Positions 48,736 to 61,566 of a stretch of 64,000 nucleotides of DNA are shown in pieces. Where the stretch lies: NCBI RefSeq assembly GCF_027580225.2, contig NC_073355.2:20519501-20583500 (forward strand), given 5' to 3'. How positions within the stretch are numbered: position 1 is the first letter of the stretch; each line of letters starts with the position of its first letter. The notes beneath the pieces were generated by a model. The model did no database searches and was not told where the DNA came from. It saw only the letters and a program-made list of their open reading frames with translations. Source of the DNA: Misgurnus anguillicaudatus. Its lineage: Eukaryota > Chordata > Actinopteri > Cypriniformes > Cobitidae. The position numbers and the translations under genes are program-made.

Positions 48736-49833
48736 ATAATAATTAATAAATTTAATCGAATTAAAATGATATTTCTAATGTATTTCAGTAAGCCTTAGTG
48801 TATACAGGAGTCTTTGAAAGAGTTTTAAAAGAATGTCACATTATTTCTCACGAGATATATTTACTCCATTGCAGGAAGCAAAGGTTTGTATATTAAGAGA
48901 GATATATTTTCTACATAACAATGGAGCATCAACATGCAATAAAAAATTCCCCAGCAGTACTTAAAAGTAAGCTCATCACACAGCAAGACATAATCAAACA
49001 TGTTAACAAGTGTTCATCAGATGAATGGTATAATTATTGTTGTGAGCTGCATTTTCTACAACTAATAATACAAATAATACAAAGCATTTTTTAATTGATT
49101 TTTAGTCTGTAAGGGAAGCCCCACCCAGAAAATGTTACATCTTACATAATTTCTGGTTTTGCTTAGACCTAAATACCTTACAGATGTTTCATTCATCATT
49201 TGCATACATAGTTTAAGTTATTGTGGTTTGTTTGTTTGTCTGTTTGTTTGTTAAAAATTTCCATTCTTACCTGTCTAATAGCCTAGCCCAAGTATTTCAT
49301 CTCCTTGAACGTGTTTGCCCTATGGGCTTGCTTACTGGTAGACTGCTGACATTAGATTGGCGTGTTAATTTAGTTAATATGTCCTTTCATTCAAGGACAA
49401 TAAAAAGTATGCACATTCAAATTATTTAATTAAGTGTAGGATCAAAAATATAAAAACAAAAGAGAGATCTGCACACAGTTCTATTCCCTATATTCATTAA
49501 CAAACAACTGGCAACCTTTTGACCAATAAAGATCTTTGTTAGGAACAAATCTTTACCAATCCAAAAGTTGCCAGTTTATAATATAATTTTTATTATAATG
49601 GTCCAACCACTTAAGAAGTTTAAGGGCCTTTTTCAGTATGCGATGTTAATGTACAGTATATGTCATGGTCATTTCTCTATGCATGTTACACTCCTGTTTA
49701 TGGCATTATCCACAGTTATTAATTATTAATTAACTAAATGTCCCATAGCCTCACAAAAAGTACATACCATTTAAGAAAACCACATTATCTTATTATCAGG
49801 ACTATAATACTTCCAGCAATACCATGTATTATA
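48736..49833. other. intergenic, nothing recognised
   Basis: AT-rich DNA with short repeats. Around 49490-49560 an imperfect GATTGGTAAAG/AACAAATCT inverted pair is seen. No gene. Confidence 0.4.
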
Positions 49834-49837
49834 TTAA

Positions 49838-51016
49838 AGGGGACATTTCACAAGACATTTTTAAGATTGTCTTGTTTGTCCCCAGGGTGTGTATGTGAAG
49901 TTCTAGCTCAAAATACCATGTAGATAATTTATTATGGCATGTTAAAATGTACACTTTATAGGTGGCGTTTTTGGGTGTGTCTTTTTAAATGCAAATGAGT
50001 TGATCTCTGTACACTGTTAACCCAGAAATTGTCTTTACTCAAACAATCAAGGAAAAATCATTAATATTTTCAGTTTTGAAGCCAAAGCTTAAAAGGTTTA
50101 GTTGATTTAACTGTTAACCTTACAAAATCTATTAAACTAAAACATTCAAGTAAAATGAACTTAAAATTATTAGTTCATGTTGTGAGGAATACCCATAATC
50201 CTTTGCGGCTGACTATTTAGATTATTTTTTTGCTTTTTCACAAATTAAAAACTGATAAGAACTTTCTCTATTCAAATATTTGTTAATAAAATGTCATATA
50301 GGTTCAAGCTCTTATATTATTGATGTTGTTTTGTTGTAAATGATAATTTTGTGAAGTCACCGTTCAGGTGATCAGTGTTTCCGTACATGAACCCTGTTCA
50401 AAACATTTTATTGTATTTCTCTCCACTGTACTTACAATGTATGTCAAAACACATTTTTTGTGTGTTTCTGTGGAGAATCACGTTTATTCAATGATTGACT
50501 TAAAGTCAGTCATTAATTTTTGGTATAATACCATTTATAACATCAAAAGTAATATAAAGTGATAAAAACTAAAGTTATATGCAACAGGTTTCCTCACACA
50601 TTTCTAGTAATGTCATCTAATCTGGGTTAAGAGTGCATTGGAAGAAATTAAAACATTAAGTATGTTAAACTTAAAATTAATTGTTATTTCAACCAGGCAA
50701 ACATAACTTTTTTAGGGCAACGAGTTTCCATCAATTTTTAAGTTCAATTAACCTGTATGGGCTTACAGTGTACTAAATGACAGTGCCGTGGTTGGAGAGT
50801 GCAGATTAAGGGGCAGTATTATTCCCTTCTGACATCACAAGGGGAGCTAAATCTCAATGACCTCTTTTTTTACATGCTTACAGAGAATGGTTTACTAAAA
50901 CGACATTAAGTTACTTGGTTGTTCTTTTTCACATTTTCTAGGTTGATAGAAGCACTAGGGGTCCCAATTATAGCACTTAAACATGGGAAAAGTCAGATTT
51001 TCATGATATGTCCCCT
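49838..51016. mobile_element. TTAA-flanked non-autonomous element
   Basis: Ends AGGGGACATTTCACAAG and, in reverse, AAGGGGACATATCATGA share AGGGGACAT.TCA. TTAA lies outside both ends (49834-49837 and 51017-51020). The interior has GACATCACAAGGGGAGC and other motifs of an abundant cyprinid family. A smaller element is nested at 50009-50772. Confidence 0.85.
50009..50772. mobile_element. MITE nested in the TTAA element
   Basis: GTACACTGTTAACCCAGA at left and, in reverse, GTACACTGTAAGCCCATA at right are the terminal inverted repeats. The sequence outside is continuous with the host element. A 64-codon frame inside is not called. Confidence 0.65.
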
Positions 51017-51164
51017 TTAAGTATGTATTCAACATAGTAATATATGTGACATTGCAAACATGCTAAATTAATTGAATATTTAAAACCAATGACAATCTGG
51101 ATAAATATTGTGTCTTTAATTCTTTGGATCTCAGCCTTTGTGACTTGGTCTCCCATAGAGACTA

Positions 51165-51695
51165 ACCGCAGTTATGCTAATTTGAAAACCAAGCCCACGG
51201 GGGGGAACAATCCAACTGTCTCCATTGACTTTGTATTGTGTGGGGCTGCCTCCTTGTCATTTCTGGCTTGTAACAGAAACAGAATAATGCCTAGAAGCTG
51301 CTGTGGGACAATATGTGCAGCTAACAACCCAAAAACCCAGAAATACGTTTTTATAAGCTGTCAAGCCATAAAACCCAGCCTTTAAGGAGAAAAAAGTGCT
51401 CACCGACTATGTTTCCCTCTAGTGGGCGCAGTTCTACTAATAGTAGTACTATAAAAAGTTGCCTGTTTCCACTTTTGTGTCTTTAAACGCTTGTTTTTTG
51501 TGGGTCGACAGTTTATAAAAACGTAGTTCTTGTTTTTTTGGGTTGTTAGCTGTACATATTGTCACAGCTTTTAGGCATTATTCTGTTTTTTGTTATAAGC
51601 CAGAAATTACATGGGGGCAGCCTCTCGCAATACAAAGTCAATGGAGACGGTTTTCCCCGGTGGGCGTGGTTTTCAAGTTATGACGCGTTGCGCTC
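51165..51695. repeat. long-arm foldback element
   Basis: Two arms of about 200 bp pair with moderate divergence. Matched parts are AAAACCAAGCCCACGGGG, GTCTCCATTGACTTTGTATTG, CAGAATAATGCCTA and GCAGCTAACAACCCAAAAA against their reverse complements at 51500-51690. The loop spans about 51385-51480. No clear duplication is seen. Confidence 0.75.
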
Positions 51696-51842
51696 TGTCT
51701 CTATTGTCCACGACAATAATATGGACGCCAGGTAATCTACTAAAATATAAAGCATGGCCTAACAAAAAATAACTAAGCACCAATCATGTTTAAATTATTG
51801 AATCATTCAAATAGTTGTTTTGTCTACTTTTAAATAAAAAGT

Positions 51843-51995
51843 CAGTGGTTACCAACCCTTTTCCTGGAGATCTACTTTCCTAGAGTTCACCTGAACCTGC
51901 TAATCAAGCTTTTAAAAGCTAGCTAAAATCAGAGCAGGGTTGCATCTACAGAATGCAGGAGGTTAGATCTCCAAGAACAGGTTTGGTGACCACTG
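51843..51995. mobile_element. hAT MITE
   Basis: Ends CAGTGGTTACCAACCCTTTTCC and, in reverse, CAGTGGTCACCAAACCTGTTCT are followed by TGGAGATCTA on both sides. The flanks TAAAAAGT and TTCTAAGT agree at 6 of 8 positions. Confidence 0.75.
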
Positions 51996-52467
51996 TTCTA
52001 AGTCATCTTGATGCCCCCTGGTGGCCCTGGTCCTTTGGTTACAAATGCTGCTCTAAAATTATACAAGAAACTCTACCTCCATCTGCAGGGCAAACATTTC
52101 AACTGCAACTACACTTTTATATTAAGTACAACGGATTGTATGTATGGGACACAACACAAAAAAATCTGATTGTCACTGAAACAAATGTACACATTTGGCA
52201 GACATGTTTCTTCAAAACACCTTACAGTGTATTTAAGGCCTATGCATTTGATAATTGTAGACCTTGCCTTAAAGTAGTTATTTTTGTTATTTACTCTCTA
52301 AATATTAGTGCTGGGTAAAGATTAATCGTGAATAATCGCATACAAAATAAAATTGAATTTTTGCCCAAAACATGTGTGTGTTCTGTGTAATTATTATGTA
52401 CACTTAAACACACACACACACATATATACATTTCAGAAAAATTTTATTTATATATGAATTTTTATGG

Positions 52468-52568
<101 letters not shown>

Positions 52569-52799
52569 TAGAGGCCAGAAGTTTGGACACACTTGACTAA
52601 AATATTAACTATAATCTAGACAAAAATAAACCTGTGCCAAACATTTTTGTTATTATAAAACCTACATATTATTTTAAAATATTATTTTTGAAATAGATGA
52701 CTTACACTGAATATTGAAGAAAAAGCAGTCAATAAGAGCCCAGATTAATTATAAACTCTTTCTATACTCTTTAAAATTCATCCTAAATTGAAAATTTAA

Positions 52800-53762
52800 A
52801 GGTGCAGTGTGTAAATTTTAGCAGCATCTAGTGGTGAGGTTGTGAATTGCAACCAACGGCTCAGTCCACTGCTCATCCCCGCTTTTGAAACACATAGAGA
52901 AGCTACTGTAGCCACCACCGGACAAACAGGTCATCGTCGGAGACAACTTAGTAAAAAAAGTTTGTCCGTTAAGGGCTTCTGTAGAAACATGGCTGCCCAA
53001 AATGGCGACTTCCATGTAAGGGGACCCTCAGTAAAAATATTTTATCGGATGTGCCTTTCGTTTACACGGCGATGGCGTTTTGGGGGCTTAAAAGCGCAAA
53101 AAAGTGAAACCACCCTTCAGAGTGGAAATCTTAATAACAATCTACCGTCGCGTTCTCGTCTAAAAAACGCAAAAGTCTGCTCATGGTGGCTCTCGTCGCG
53201 TACGCGTTTACGTCACAGGCATGTGCCAGTTCAGGAAAATAACAACAAACATGTCTGATTATTTCCATACGTTGGACCTTCAAGTTGCCATAGCAGCTCT
53301 GATAAATATACAAGTCTTTCCAGCAGTTGTACGAATTATTCACAGCAAGTATTACTGATCAGAGAAGGCGCATTAATTACCTCAGTCAAACTGTACGCAG
53401 GCTCACGGGCTTGGTGTTGTTGTGTGTCAGTGCTTCACATTGCCACCTAGCCGCCTGGAGTGCATACTACATCGAATATCACACACTTTTGCGTCACCAT
53501 ATGCACGTAGATTTCCCCCTCAAAATGCTCATATAAACGCGGAATAAAAAGTGATAACGCAACGCCACTTTTGCGGTTTCTTTTCAGATCATTTCAATGT
53601 AAACTTAGCCTCAGTGTATGTAGATAAAAACATCTCATTCTAATGTAATAAACACATAATAGTTAATTATGAAAGGTCTTTATACACCCCTGATAATATA
53701 GTTTTGTATATTATTTTGCATTTCTGTCAAGAGATCCTTCTAAAAAATTACACACTGCACCT
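52800..53762. mobile_element. TTAA-flanked element nested in the 52305 element
   Basis: AGGTGCAGTGTGTAAATTTT at left and, in reverse, AGGTGCAGTGTGTAATTTTT at right are near-perfect terminal repeats. TTAA lies outside both (52796-52799, 53763-53766). Its middle (about 53035-53620) looks like another insertion, ending CACTTTTGCGG..CAATGTAAACTTAGCC; the left side carries TTTCGTTTACACGGCG. The GTTTACA terminal form resembles the hAT-like element at 5536. Confidence 0.82.
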
Positions 53763-54264
53763 TTAAGAAGCTTCTTAAAAAAATGACACGCATATGGTTC
53801 AACAATTTCTAGACAAAGGGTGTCTGCACTTCAAATAATTAAATATAACAGAGTTTTGGTTTATTTTGGATGCTTTTAGTCACCAACATAATTTCCAATG
53901 TAAATGTTTCTTAAATACATACATGAATGTGAGTGTATGTATTTATATACATAGTAACAAGCAGCACACACTCATATATTATGCAAAGAAATCACTTTGA
54001 TTTTGTATGCCCAGCACTAAAAATCATCATATATAATGTAAAGAACATTCTGTGAAAATATAATCTTGATATCTTTATATGTCTGAATTACCTGGAAACC
54101 AAATACAAACACTATGCTATAGGAACATGAAACAAAATAAGCAAACAAAATATGTGACTGATGCCAACAATCTTTGCTTTCAGACTGGTAACTTACTACC
54201 TCATTATTGTATAAAAAATACATTTTGCAGATATAATGTTTCTTTACAGTGAGGCACATGAAGA

Positions 54265-54560
54265 AAAACACACTGTAAAAAATAAATTGTTGGCTCAATG
54301 AATTATTTTTTAGTAACTAGTTCCACAGAAATTTTACGTTCACTCAATTTCTGTCTCCAAAGTGTTTCCTGGATTGATGTTTTTTAGTTGGCCCAAACTT
54401 GACTCAAATATAAAAAAGTATGTTGGCGCAATTAGCTTTATAGTTCATTCAACTAAAATGTTTTAATCAGTTGAATATTTAAAAACTTACAGCAAAGACT
54501 CTGTCAATTAAAATTTAAGTATTTACTCAATGTTTTATGTGTTACTTCAATTAATATTTA
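54265..54560. repeat. MITE-like repeat, one end clear
   Basis: The start ACACTGTAAAAAATAAATTGTTGGCTCAATG is a common terminal form of fish MITEs. The paired end is not identified. Confidence 0.4.
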
Positions 54561-55880
54561 GTATTTGGGATTTTTTTAATAACATTTTTAAATTATTTAT
54601 CAAATAATTTATGCTGGTGTTGTTAACAAAATAATTAACTTCAGTCACATAAAAACAAAAGCTTTTTATTCACTTATCATACAGACTGAACACACAGAAT
54701 TAAGTCTTCTTTAAATAGAGGGCATAAAACAATCCAAAAAGCACTCCAAAGTCAGTCAGAACATCTGCAGGGCCGGAGAAGCAAAAAAGAAATTTGGAAG
54801 AGAGATTAATATTTGTGTGACAGATAATGCTTCCATGTCTTGGCTGAGTTCCCGTTGCAGTGGGATTTTCTCTTCATGTAGGACAAGGGAAACTATTAAG
54901 GATGTCTTTTTCCTGACTGACCAAGCATGCCTGTGCGTGCCCTTCGTACCTTTCCTGTGTGTGCAAGTGAGCTTCCGTATGCGGGTGCTTTATATGGACA
55001 CTATTGCTATAAATGCAATGTTTTTTTGTTCACACCGCAACAGTCATTTATGCTTTATATAAACTATATTAAAGATCAGTCTCCCAGTGAACACAGTTAT
55101 GGTTTGCATGCATAATAATTTCCAAGACTAAAAATAACCTGCATTGAGAGATAACTACAGTTGAGGCCATAGGGCATACTTGGTAGAGATTTTATTATGC
55201 TAAATATAAAAATGTATAGCTGTCAGTCAATTAAAAAAATTAAATTTAACAAAGTATAAAAATCACAAAATTGCACTCAGCTGAATCAATCTTGTTAAAA
55301 GTTTATTTATAAATACATTTCAATGTAATCTGTATGTGCCTATGCAGTACATGCTCCATGCACATGGTTGAAGATTCATACCATCACAACATTATAGCAG
55401 CTGTCCTATATGGTTGCCAATGGTGACTAAAGCTTCATCTTAGGCATGAGCCAGGCTGGGCATCAGGGGGTCCCACCATAGAAACAGAATAAACGTCAGT
55501 TCATTGGGTCCCACGGCCCTTTGCTGCGAGTCACATGGTGCCACCATGACCAACCCCCCTTCTTTTCCCTTTAGAATCCGTATGTGTGGGGGAAGGGATG
55601 GAGAGGAGGGAAGTGAAGAGGGAGGGTAGGGTTGAAAGTATCAAGGCAAGGTAAAGGCTGTGATATGAAGAAACGAATGAACATGCGATGGTCATAAAGA
55701 GTAAGTGAGAGAAAGAGAGAGAACAACAGAACATCCTGTATCCTCCGTTATACTGGAGGGAGGAAACCATTGCCACAGCATTGACCCTGTGCCTCTGCTT
55801 TAGCACATAGCCTGAAGCAAAAGCACAGAACCAAAGAGAGAGAAAGTGACAGAAATAATAGGAACGATCAGGAGCATTTG
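54561..55880. other. intergenic, no clear repeat
   Basis: This is the least repetitive stretch of the right part. 55540-55870 is purine-rich (GAGAGAAAGAGAGAGAA). Short open frames at 54817-55062 and 55531-56001 have no domains. Confidence 0.35.
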
Positions 55881-56089
55881 GCTGACTTGGAATAACGAGG
55901 AAACGAGATTCAGAATGCATCTCAGAGCTGGCTATGTAAGAACCTCTCTGGATTTTTATAAGGATTCCTGAATTAGGAAAGCTGTTGTGGGAATATTGCA
56001 CTGATAAGCAGGAACGTCAGGAATACTGTGCCATGAATGGGATCAGGAGGCGGAGGAGGGATTGCTGAAGCATGGAGCAGGTGAGCGAT
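55880..56089 (+). other. candidate 5' exon of an unseen plus-strand gene
   Basis: A GA-rich stretch ends GAAGCATGGAGCAG followed by GTGAGC, a good splice donor. An ATG three codons before the donor could be a start codon. No downstream exon is found in the window. Very tentative. Confidence 0.2.
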
Positions 56090-57226
56090 ACAGCCTGGAT
56101 ATAATTATAAAGAACAAACATTCGCATTTACACACATAAGGTCATTTTTCCTGACAGCAAAAAAGCAAACAGGACCGAAGGATGCTGGCATCACTTTCAA
56201 ACAATCCTCAGTGTGTTATTATAATAAACACATTACCTTGCAACTTGCTTTTTCTTAGCTGATAATGTTTCATTATTTTGTCTTGGTGCTCAGAGAGACC
56301 CATGTCACATTCAAAACAGGGTGGTGCACAACCTTACATATTTACGTTGATGTATTGATGCTAGAAATTAGATATCAGTAACCTTACACTTTGCTTTGAA
56401 TGAACAATATTGCACCTGTTTTGCTTCTACACATGTACCATGCTACCAGTCATGTTTATCATGTTTGATCACTTAAAATGTATGCTAAGGGTTGCAATTT
56501 GGAAAAGTCAATTATTTTGGGTCCGATGAAACATGCTTTGATTTCTCTGACGCGTACAACAGACGGTTGAACTGCTCTTTAGTTGTTATGCGGTTACAAT
56601 ACAAAGAAAAGACGCTGATTCCCAGGGTAGATTTGCAGCCTGTGCATTATGTCACTCTTTCTCCTTTGGGCATGACACTGCAAATTCATAGCGTTTTGCA
56701 TGTGTGTATCTTTATACCGTCTAGCTCCTATAAAAAAAACATTTATTCCCTAAACAAGCGTTATCTTTCCTCAAGCGTGTCACATGCTGTTTTCCCGCTC
56801 TCCGGTGATTTATCATTAATGTGTTTAGCGGGGAACATTGCATGTTTACAATCACGTCTTGCATGAGAGTAACGTCAGCCAGTTCAGGTGATGTCACCCC
56901 CATGCAATTGTAACCATTGGACCCAATGGATGCAACCATTGGATTGTTGCTGAGAACAATACAGTGTATGTATTGATGGGTGCTTGTGAATATAAATGTC
57001 CAGGAACAATGGACACATTTGAGCTATTTTAGTGGTTTCCAATTGATACCTTGAAAACTGATGGGTTCTGGTGGGGTCTGAGACAACAGGGAAACACAAT
57101 TGTTAAATGCAAATAATATGTGACCCTACCTGTGAAATACAGCCGTATAATCTAATGAGATTGGGAGCATCAAAGTTGGACTTCACTTTATATTCAGTCT
57201 TTGACATGGTCTTACTCAGTCAATAT
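56090..57226. other. intergenic, nothing recognised
   Basis: No gene is seen. 56890-56960 has overlapping CAATGGATGCAACCATTGG inverted repeats. A 124-codon frame at 56492-56866 shows no family features. Confidence 0.35.
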
Positions 57227-57230
57227 TTAA

Positions 57231-58305
57231 GGGGGGTTCAGCGGTTTTTAAATGTATTTCATGCTTATTAACACAGTTTAAGAGTTGGTTTCCTCATGCT
57301 AAACATAGGCAACATGTAGCAAAAAAGCAGTTGTGTTGCAGAGTAGTTTCAGATTTTTTTCGAATACAGGTCCAGCTGACGTATCAGGGTATCACTTCTT
57401 TTTATGGGTACATCCCACCGGAAAAAGCACGTCAACACGTCAATCAGCTTTTTTATATCAAGACTCAACAATGGCACAAAAGAAGAAGTATGTTTTTGGA
57501 TGTAAGGAGAAGAAAGCCAGCATTATGGAAACAATGGATATAGTTTGTTTATCCGGGGTAGCAGCGGAGTTTTGTGTGTGTGTTGCAGGTCTATAATGGT
57601 TCATGGAAACTTCATGAACGTCAATGATTTTAAACTGTATTTACCTAAGCATAGATGAATAGCTAGAGTTATGTACATGGTAATGACATATCGTGGGCCT
57701 CAAATGCATTTGTTTCCTAATTTTTATGTAAACCTTGTGCACGCAAAAGACAGCTGGAAAACATCTGAGGCCAATCTCAACATAACACCGACTGTGACTT
57801 TACAGTTGAGATGAATGCCCCAACATTAAATTAATTACAATGTTGTTACAATGCTAAAAACAAAGTTGTTACTGCTAGTTAGTCCTACATGCTAATTAAT
57901 GCTATATTCTAGTGTTTAGGCTAAAGTTTTATTTTTGACTTTACCGTTACATTTTGCGGGTCCATACTGAAAAAAAAGCACAAACTTACCACCCAGAAAA
58001 ATCCATCTTCAAACAATTATTTATTCCTTAAAATCTGTATTTTCGTCTAACACAGGCTTAAACATATATGGTCTGTTTACTAATGTGAGCTACTGACATG
58101 AGCCTCAGAGCAGAGCAATCAGAGCAAAGCTCAATATTATTATTCATGACCCTTCCAAATAAGGTAATAACAATTTAATTCAAATCTTAGGGTTGTAAAT
58201 GGACATGTAAAAACGTTTCTGGATAATTTTTGCATTTAATAAAGTTACATAACTTCTATGTAAATATCAAAGAACAATTTATCATCAATGTATTCTTTGG
58301 CACCT
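57231..58305. mobile_element. probable TTAA-flanked element
   Basis: TTAA at 57227-57230 is followed by GGGGGGTTCAGCGG, and TTTGGCACCT is followed by TTAA at 58306-58309. The ends are only weakly inverted. The interior (GAAGAAAGCCAGCATTATGG; GATCCATCTTCAAACAATTA-type motifs) belongs, as far as I can tell, to a repeated cyprinid family. Confidence 0.5.
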
Positions 58306-58309
58306 TTAA

Positions 58310-60451
58310 GGACAGTTTGATATTGTGTTGGGTTTCATTGATGTCTAAAGTAAAACCCGTTGAGGACCACTGTCTGATCTAAATATATTAATTGTAGCAT
58401 ACTGTTGTTGACAGTCCTAGTGTACATGGATTCAAGTATGTGAATGTTTGAATGAACCCTAAAAAAAGTATGCCTGTATCAATTTTAAGCTCTGTGAACT
58501 AAATATGCAAGTAATGTTTCATGCAGAAGTTTTTAGTTGACTGTTCCCACTAGAATTGTAGTAGTTTGACATCTGTATTTGAATATGCTCACATAATTAT
58601 TATGAGAGGAACAGGAAAAAGATGTTGTGAAAAGTATCAGTTTGAGCCGAGACAGGTCAGTGCTGGACACAGTGTGTGTGTATTTGTGTGTATTCAGCAT
58701 GGCGCACTGCCAACAGGCAACTAGCTAGCTAAATAAGAGACCACCATGGGCTGAAATTAGCAATAGATCAATACTCAGAAAAAACTTGAACACACACACT
58801 GGAAACACACACATCTTTGCATTCATTGGTGCAGGGCGTTTAGGGCTGAAGAAATGAAAGTTAAAGCAAAAGATTATTGCATCTCATACATAACATTTAT
58901 CACAACTGAGACCTCTGAGAAATATAAGGATTAAAGTACATGCGTGTTTGTGTGTATAACTGTGAGAGTGAATGTGAAGGTCGTCTCATTGATCACATGT
59001 ATGGAGTGACTCTAGCCAGTAACACTAGCTGGCTCATAAAAACATTTAATACATTCAAACTAAAAATAACAACTGATTTCATCTAGTTACTTGTGATTGG
59101 TTTGTGGCTTATGAATTCATACATAAATTAGACATTATATTATGCATCAGACCCATGTATTTCCAGCATATTCTTTTTGAATCTCTTTCATCTCCACCCT
59201 TTTACATCCGTTATGACCGTAAATGTGATATTTCAGGTCTCTGTATCGTGCTGGTTAGATTACATGCATGGATTATGGATATATTTGAAATCCATTCCAC
59301 TCTGTAGTAAGTGGGCAGATGGCTGAGGGTTTGTGTTTACTAGCAGATGTTTCTCTCATTTGCTCATCATTTCCACAGTAGCAGCAAAACATCATTGAAT
59401 GTACTTGACAAAGTGAATAACTTCATTTCGAATCGTATGATTGTGCTTTTAGATATAGGTGTCAGCAGAATGGACATCTTGCAATGTTTTAAGATTAGCC
59501 TAGAGGAAGTGATGTAAAAAGAAAGGAAGTGGTGGTATGTATGCTATGCCACATGTGTATTCGGAGGAAACAGGACGTTTGAGCTTTACAAGCGCTGTGA
59601 GATGCTCTCAGTGGTCAAAAGTGTCCTCATCTCAGCTCATAAATAGAGAAGATCAGTAGTTCATGTAACACAATACAATACTATTCATAGAGATTCCTCT
59701 CACTAAGGTTTTATTTTAACTCTTAGTGCACTATTCTTTCCTGCATGTATAATTTATAGGTGCATGAAACAACGATTTTATTTTATTGATAAAATATGGA
59801 CCTACACTGTAAAAAAATTCTGTAGAAATTACAGCATTACTGTGTATTACTGGCAACTAGCTGCCAGTCAAAATGCCAGTCATTTTGTGTATTGGCCACC
59901 AGTTCTGTGATTGCAGTACCAGTTTTAGCCACAAGTTTTGTGATTGCAATATCAGTTTTGGCCACAATCCTACATACTGTTCCTTTAACACATTTTGAAT
60001 ATTAATTAATTATGATGATAAATATGATTCATTGTTTCTGTCTTATAGTGTAAACAGACAACCATATTAGATGTCCACAACAACACAGCATGGCTTAGTT
60101 TGACAGGAGTGAACAGTGCAGATTTACAACAGCCTAGCCCTAGAGAATATGGGTTCATGAACCCTGTGACCTCTCTCCCTCTGCCCCAGACTCATCCTTG
60201 TGGACCGCTCGGATAAAACGCTTTGTTTCCACACAGTAGCTAACATATAAAAGCATTACTGAGTGTATAAAATAATAATGCAGCGTCCAGTAGGTAATGG
60301 GCTTTTTTGAGAGCACAATATGGATTTGATAAGATAAGCACATAGGAAAATCTCCACCATGAGCATGCATGCACTTAACTTACAAAAGAAGAACTTAAAA
60401 ATAGTAAGTGGCAGAACACATGGTAACAGGAAAAAAAGGTAATTAAAATGA
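58310..60451. other. intergenic with a MITE-like patch
   Basis: No gene is seen. CACTGTAAAAAAATTCTGTAG at 59804-59826 and the CCAGT-rich stretch to 59975 look like a degenerate repeat. Short microsatellite-like TGTG runs are near 58670-58700. Confidence 0.35.
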
Positions 60452-60815
60452 AAGGTGCTCTAAGCGAATTCACGTGTTTTAGACCATAACATTTTTTTGT
60501 TACATACAGCAAACATTTCCTCACTATCTGCTTGCTGCCTGTTCGCTGATCAAACTGTAAAAAAATGCGATCTCTGTAGACAGCCCAGGCTCCACAAACT
60601 GCAATAAAAACAAAGTGGCCAAACCTACAAACAGAAACGATAACAAAGTGTTCCAGCCAATAAATGACAAGAAGGATTTGGGGGTGGGGGTTGTGCGCGT
60701 TCATGAAAGCACGGAATGGAGGGGGAGCGGGAGGAGTTACCTACGCTCCGTTTGTTTGAAAACAGTTCAAACATCAACAAAAAGTGACGTCACACAGATT
60801 CGCTTAGAGCGCCTT
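60452..60815. mobile_element. short DNA element with AAGG.GCTCTAAGCGAAT ends
   Basis: AAGGTGCTCTAAGCGAATTC at left and, in reverse, AAGGCGCTCTAAGCGAATCT at right are terminal inverted repeats of about 20 bp. No target duplication is certain. Confidence 0.72.
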
Positions 60816-61093
60816 GAATTAGAGATATGATGTTGGTTTGATAGTAACTGGGAATGAATGGAGTCTAACAAACCCTCTTATATTGTGACTTTGCCGTTGT
60901 TATTGAATTGAATCTGGTTTGGTTGGCTTTTTGTAACGCAAGCTCACTCACTAGCGATATTAAAGTTCGATAGGAAATGTATGTACAACTAAAATGCAAA
61001 GCCTGAATGAACTATTGTAACTTTGTATTAAAACATCTGCCAAATGTGTAAATGCCAAAGTTAAAAGAGGATTTAAACTGATGCATATGTATC
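60816..61093. other. intergenic spacer
   Basis: Nothing recognised. Confidence 0.3.
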
Positions 61094-61097
61094 TTAA

Positions 61098-61562
61098 AGG
61101 GACACTCAATTTTTTTTGAAAAATATGCTCATTTTCCAGCTCCCCTAGAGTTAAACATTTGATTTCTACCGTTTTGGAATCCATTCAGCTGATCTCCGGG
61201 TCCGGCGCCACCACTTCCAGCATAGCTTAGCACAATCCACTGAATCTGACTAGACCATTAGCATCGCACTCAAAATAACCAGAGTTTCAATATTTTTCCT
61301 TTTTAAAACCTGACTCTTCTGTAGTTACATCGTGTACTAAGACCGATGGAAAAATTTAAAGTTGCGAATTTCTATGTCGTTATGGCTAAAAACTATAATC
61401 ACATTCTGGCGTAATAATCAAGGACTTTGCTGCCGTAACGGAGGCGCAATGATATTACGCAGCAGCCGAAAATAGTCCCCTTATTCAATAGCAGACTATT
61501 TTCGGGCACTACGTAATATCGTTGCACCTCCTGCATTTTCGAAAAGAAAGTGGAGTGTCCCT
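61098..61562. mobile_element. TTAA-flanked MITE
   Basis: AGGGACACTCAATTTTTTTT at left and, in reverse, AGGGACACTCCACTTTCTTT at right share the first ten bases. TTAA lies outside both ends (61094-61097, 61563-61566). The interior has an inverted pair around CGAAAATAGTCCCC / GACTATTTTCGGGC. Confidence 0.82.
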
Positions 61563-61566
61563 TTAA

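Noticed and set aside
55531..56001. 156-codon minus-strand frame
   Set aside because: It is a chance open frame over GA-rich DNA with no recognised domain.
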